From the NCBI GenBank assembly GCA_013203245.1, contig JABMOR010000116.1:1-6693 (forward strand): DNA of 6,693 bases, read 5' to 3'. The translations under genes and the position numbers were made by a program. The first letter of the stretch is position 1; the number at the start of each line of letters is the position of its first letter. The DNA comes from Candidatus Nitrosopumilus sp. Lineage in GTDB: Archaea > Thermoproteota > Nitrososphaeria > Nitrososphaerales > Nitrosopumilaceae. Below, piece after piece: positions 5,380 through 6,693 of the stretch. The notes beneath the pieces are model-generated. The model was not told the origin of the DNA. It saw nothing but the letters and a program-made list of their open reading frames with translations, and searched no databases.

Positions 5380-5404
5380 GTCTTTTTCAAGATATTTACA
5401 ATCA

Positions 5405-5410
5405 ATTTAA
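5405..5410 (-). promoter_or_regulatory. TATA-like box of the Lrp-type gene
   Basis: TTAAAT on the minus strand, centred about 28 bases before the ATG at 5379. Confidence 0.4.
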
Positions 5411-5465
5411 TTCTATATGATTCTCACTATTGCAGTTTAAGATACGGTTAATTTGCTCACATAAT

Positions 5466-5494
5466 GTGCATTGTTACCATTAATGGTATTGCAC
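5466..5494. promoter_or_regulatory. Palindromic candidate operator between divergent genes
   Basis: TACCATTAATGGTA (5475-5488) is a perfect 14-bp palindrome. It is flanked by GTGCA on the left (5466-5470) and TGCAC on the right (5490-5494), extending the symmetry with a small offset. It lies just upstream of the likely TATA box of the gene at 5534 (5501-5507), a place where archaeal activators bind, and could serve either gene. Confidence 0.45.
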
Positions 5495-5500
5495 CATAAT

Positions 5501-5507
5501 TTTATTA
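5501..5507 (+). promoter_or_regulatory. TATA-like box of the 5534 gene
   Basis: TTTATTA is centred about 30 bases before the ATG at 5534, directly downstream of the palindrome. Confidence 0.4.
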
Positions 5508-5533
5508 GATTAAAAAATGCCCATATACAATAA

Positions 5534-5929
5534 ATGGATAATACAACACAAATTCTTGTAAGAATCTTAACTGACATTAAAAAATATCTGGATAATATTA
5601 GTAATCCAAAACTTTTTCATGAATGTAAAAATTTGAACGCTCATTTGAACAAATATTCCATAAGTGCAATGACTACATACAGACTACGAAAAATATCTAA
5701 ATTAAATAAATCAATGCTATCTAGTAACAATTCTTATCTGAAAAAAGAAATTGATAAATTAATCCATCTTTTAACCAATCTTGTTTCTTGGTATTGCAAA
5801 GTGTGTGACAAAACAATAGAGACTGAACACGAAAATCAACTTACATTATGGGTAATGGCACATGAAATAAGCGGTGATCATAAAAGGAATATTAAAAAAA
5901 TAAAGAACAAGTCAGTATTTCTTAGATAA
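5534..5929 (+). CDS. Hypothetical protein with a putative C2H2-type zinc site, 131 aa
   Basis: A basic, mostly helical protein. The first 85 residues have a heptad-like hydrophobic pattern and many lysines. Near the end, Cys88-x2-Cys91 (CKVCD) is followed by His110-x5-His116 (HEISGDH), with His99 between; this could bind one zinc ion in a C2H2-like arrangement. The tail is very basic (KRNIKKIKNK), which suggests nucleic acid binding, an inference only. The ATG has a TATA-like box 30 bases upstream and a palindrome just beyond it. It is transcribed away from the Lrp-type gene, and the second copy of the 69-base repeat begins five bases after its stop. The family is not recognised. Confidence 0.7.
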   Translation: MDNTTQILVRILTDIKKYLDNISNPKLFHECKNLNAHLNKYSISAMTTYRLRKISKLNKSMLSSNNSYLKKEIDKLIHLLTNLVSWYCKVCDKTIETEHENQLTLWVMAHEISGDHKRNIKKIKNKSVFLR

Positions 5930-5933
5930 ATTA

Positions 5934-6002
5934 TAGTTCAAATTTCTAAACTCAATTGAGGCATTGTTGTTTTAGCTTGATACCCTAATTTTTAATAAAA
6001 TA
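5934..6002 (-). pseudogene. 69-base diverged repeat, copy 2 (three in-frame stops)
   Basis: Gapless alignment to copy 1 (4728-4796). In the matching minus-strand frame it reads YFIKN-stop-GIKL and onward, and has stop codons where copy 1 has Asp, Gly and Trp, so it cannot be translated. It starts directly after the 5534-5929 gene and ends at a perfect hairpin (6005-6026). Confidence 0.6.
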
Positions 6003-6004
6003 AT

Positions 6005-6026
6005 TGCAAATCTATATGGATTTGCA
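6005..6026. repeat. Perfect 8-bp hairpin with a TATA-like loop
   Basis: TGCAAATC and GATTTGCA enclose TATATG. It may be an operator over a TATA box or the 3' hairpin of a transcript; which one cannot be told from the sequence. Confidence 0.45.
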
Positions 6027-6115
6027 CAAAAGAACAGAACACTTTATGACTATCATATTTAGAGAGAAAATGAACAAATGTATAATATTCTCTACATCTA
6101 CTTTTTGTTTAAGAT

Positions 6116-6232
6116 ATGCTCATTGTGATTGTGAAAAAAATAGAGCCCAAAGTGAAATCAACTGATGATCTCTCTGATGAAGATTGGAAACGATTAGAAA
6201 AATGGTATTTTGGTAGAGCAAATTTTCCTTAG
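6116..6232 (+). CDS. Possible small protein, 38 aa
   Basis: The ATG frame encodes a hydrophobic start (MLIVIVKKIEP), then a charged, protein-like stretch with aromatic residues (SDEDWKRLEKWYFGRANFP) up to TAG. A stop lies two codons upstream of the ATG, so this start is the only good one. TATAAT at 6081-6086 is about 32 bases upstream, leaving a very short leader. It is convergent with the minus-strand gene ending at 6288. The length is short and no homologue is recognised, but the tail looks more like real protein than chance sequence. Confidence 0.4.
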   Translation: MLIVIVKKIEPKVKSTDDLSDEDWKRLEKWYFGRANFP

Positions 6233-6287
6233 TGGGTTTTAAAAAATAATCTTAAATATTGTCTAATCATTACTTTGTTCTATTCAT

Positions 6288-6473
6288 TTATGAATGATCA
6301 AAAGAGTTTTTCATTACTTCTTCAACTCGTTTTTCTTCTAAACACATAACTTTTTCAAATTCTTTTCGCAATACATCGTATTTCTTTTCTTTTTCATTTT
6401 CATCCACATTTGAGAATCTGATTGATCTTATTTCATCTACAATAGCATTAATTTTGTCATTAGTTTCAAACAT
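6288..6473 (-). CDS. Small charged helical protein, 61 aa
   Basis: An ATG-started ORF rich in Glu, Lys and Asp, with a likely continuous amphipathic helix or coiled coil (residues about 5-55) and one cysteine (MCLEEKRVEEV). A stop codon lies about seven codons upstream in frame with no other ATG, so the start is firm if the gene is real. It follows the minus-strand partial gene at 6554 by 80 bases and may share its transcript. There is no membrane segment or metal site and no family is recognised. The composition argues for a real soluble protein, perhaps a small partner or regulator. Confidence 0.55.
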   Translation of the reverse strand: MFETNDKINAIVDEIRSIRFSNVDENEKEKKYDVLRKEFEKVMCLEEKRVEEVMKNSFDHS

Positions 6474-6553
6474 TATTTCATCAATTTTCTTAGATTATTC
6501 AGAGTCCATAACTAACTATACTCGTCATCATAAATAATTATTTCATGATCTTT

Positions 6554-6693
6554 TTAATTTATCAATTGAAGAATCTTGTCAATTATGATATCATGATCCA
6601 TCTCAACTTCCATGCCCACAACAAGTATGGAATGAGCATCTAAGGGTAGAGTAATTCTTGTTACTTTTTCATATTTAGTAATAGAATATTTTC
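6554..6693 (-). CDS. C-terminal end of a probable DUF6659-like protein (cut by the window edge)
   Basis: A minus-strand frame enters from the right edge and ends with TAA at 6554-6556, giving 45 residues. It includes KYSITKYEKVTRITLPLD, then SILVVGMEVEMDHDIIIDKI. The pattern of a KYEK-x-x-RI-T-x-P-x-D strand, a second hydrophobic strand, then E-x-x-x-DH before a final helix matches what I recall of the C-terminus of DUF6659, a small protein family of unknown function common in Nitrosopumilus relatives. That link is from memory and moderate in strength. The start and most of the gene lie outside the window. It may be co-transcribed with the 61-residue gene downstream. Confidence 0.65.
   Translation of the reverse strand, partial: KYSITKYEKVTRITLPLDAHSILVVGMEVEMDHDIIIDKILQLIN

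Larger units (their letters stand above)
5930..6115. other. Intergenic stretch with repeat copy 2 and a hairpin
   Basis: It contains the decayed repeat at 5934-6002 and the perfect hairpin at 6005-6026, then AT-rich sequence with TATAAT at 6081-6086, a possible promoter for the small ORF at 6116. A 39-codon frame (6046-6165) overlaps that ORF and is not favoured. Confidence 0.5.

Noticed and set aside
6046..6165. 39-codon plus-strand frame overlapping the 6116-6232 ORF
   Set aside because: The two overlap in different frames and this one has a less protein-like, Cys/Ser/Thr-rich translation, although its distance from the TATATG at 6013 is acceptable.

Overview
The window most likely comes from an ammonia-oxidising archaeon of the Nitrosopumilus type (Nitrososphaerota, formerly Thaumarchaeota). 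The DNA is AT-rich and the tRNA gene carries no encoded CCA. Most genes lack a Shine-Dalgarno site and instead show an archaeal TATA-like box 24-32 bases upstream of the start codon, as expected for leaderless or near-leaderless transcripts. The gene content also fits: a stand-alone Lrp/AsnC ligand-binding protein, zinc-ribbon miniproteins, a membrane-anchored Cys-rich exported protein, and the end of a probable DUF6659-like gene. The assignment is by inspection, not database search.

Left part (1-1103): a minus-strand gene for a possible nucleotidyltransferase-like protein, then an intact tRNA-Glu(CUC). These look like ordinary chromosome.

Junction (1104-2455): 44 bases after the tRNA lies an intact tyrosine recombinase with an added C-terminal zinc ribbon and coiled coil. 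A tRNA 3' end next to an intact integrase is the usual left boundary of an archaeal integrated element. No second copy of the tRNA 3' end is visible, so if this is an island it continues beyond the right edge.

Right part (2456-6693): small genes, broken genes and inverted repeats. In order: a TGTGA/TCACA repeat array around a TATA box; a zinc-ribbon miniprotein; a block of five successive inverted repeats; a frameshifted 5'-less remnant resembling the C-terminus of an Mrr-like nuclease; a translationally coupled pair (small membrane protein plus exported six-cysteine protein); a 600-base stretch of decayed coding sequence; a stand-alone Lrp-type sensor domain divergent from a putative zinc-finger protein, with a 14-bp palindrome between them; a second decayed copy of a repeat also found in the 600-base stretch; and three small or partial genes.

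The most notable hidden structure is a diverged 69-base repeat (4728-4796 and 5934-6002). It aligns without gaps and reads as the same protein tail on the minus strand, with in-frame stops in the second copy. I see no CRISPR array, rRNA, complete insertion sequence or recognisable defence operon. The window reads as a decaying integrated island rather than a clear new system.
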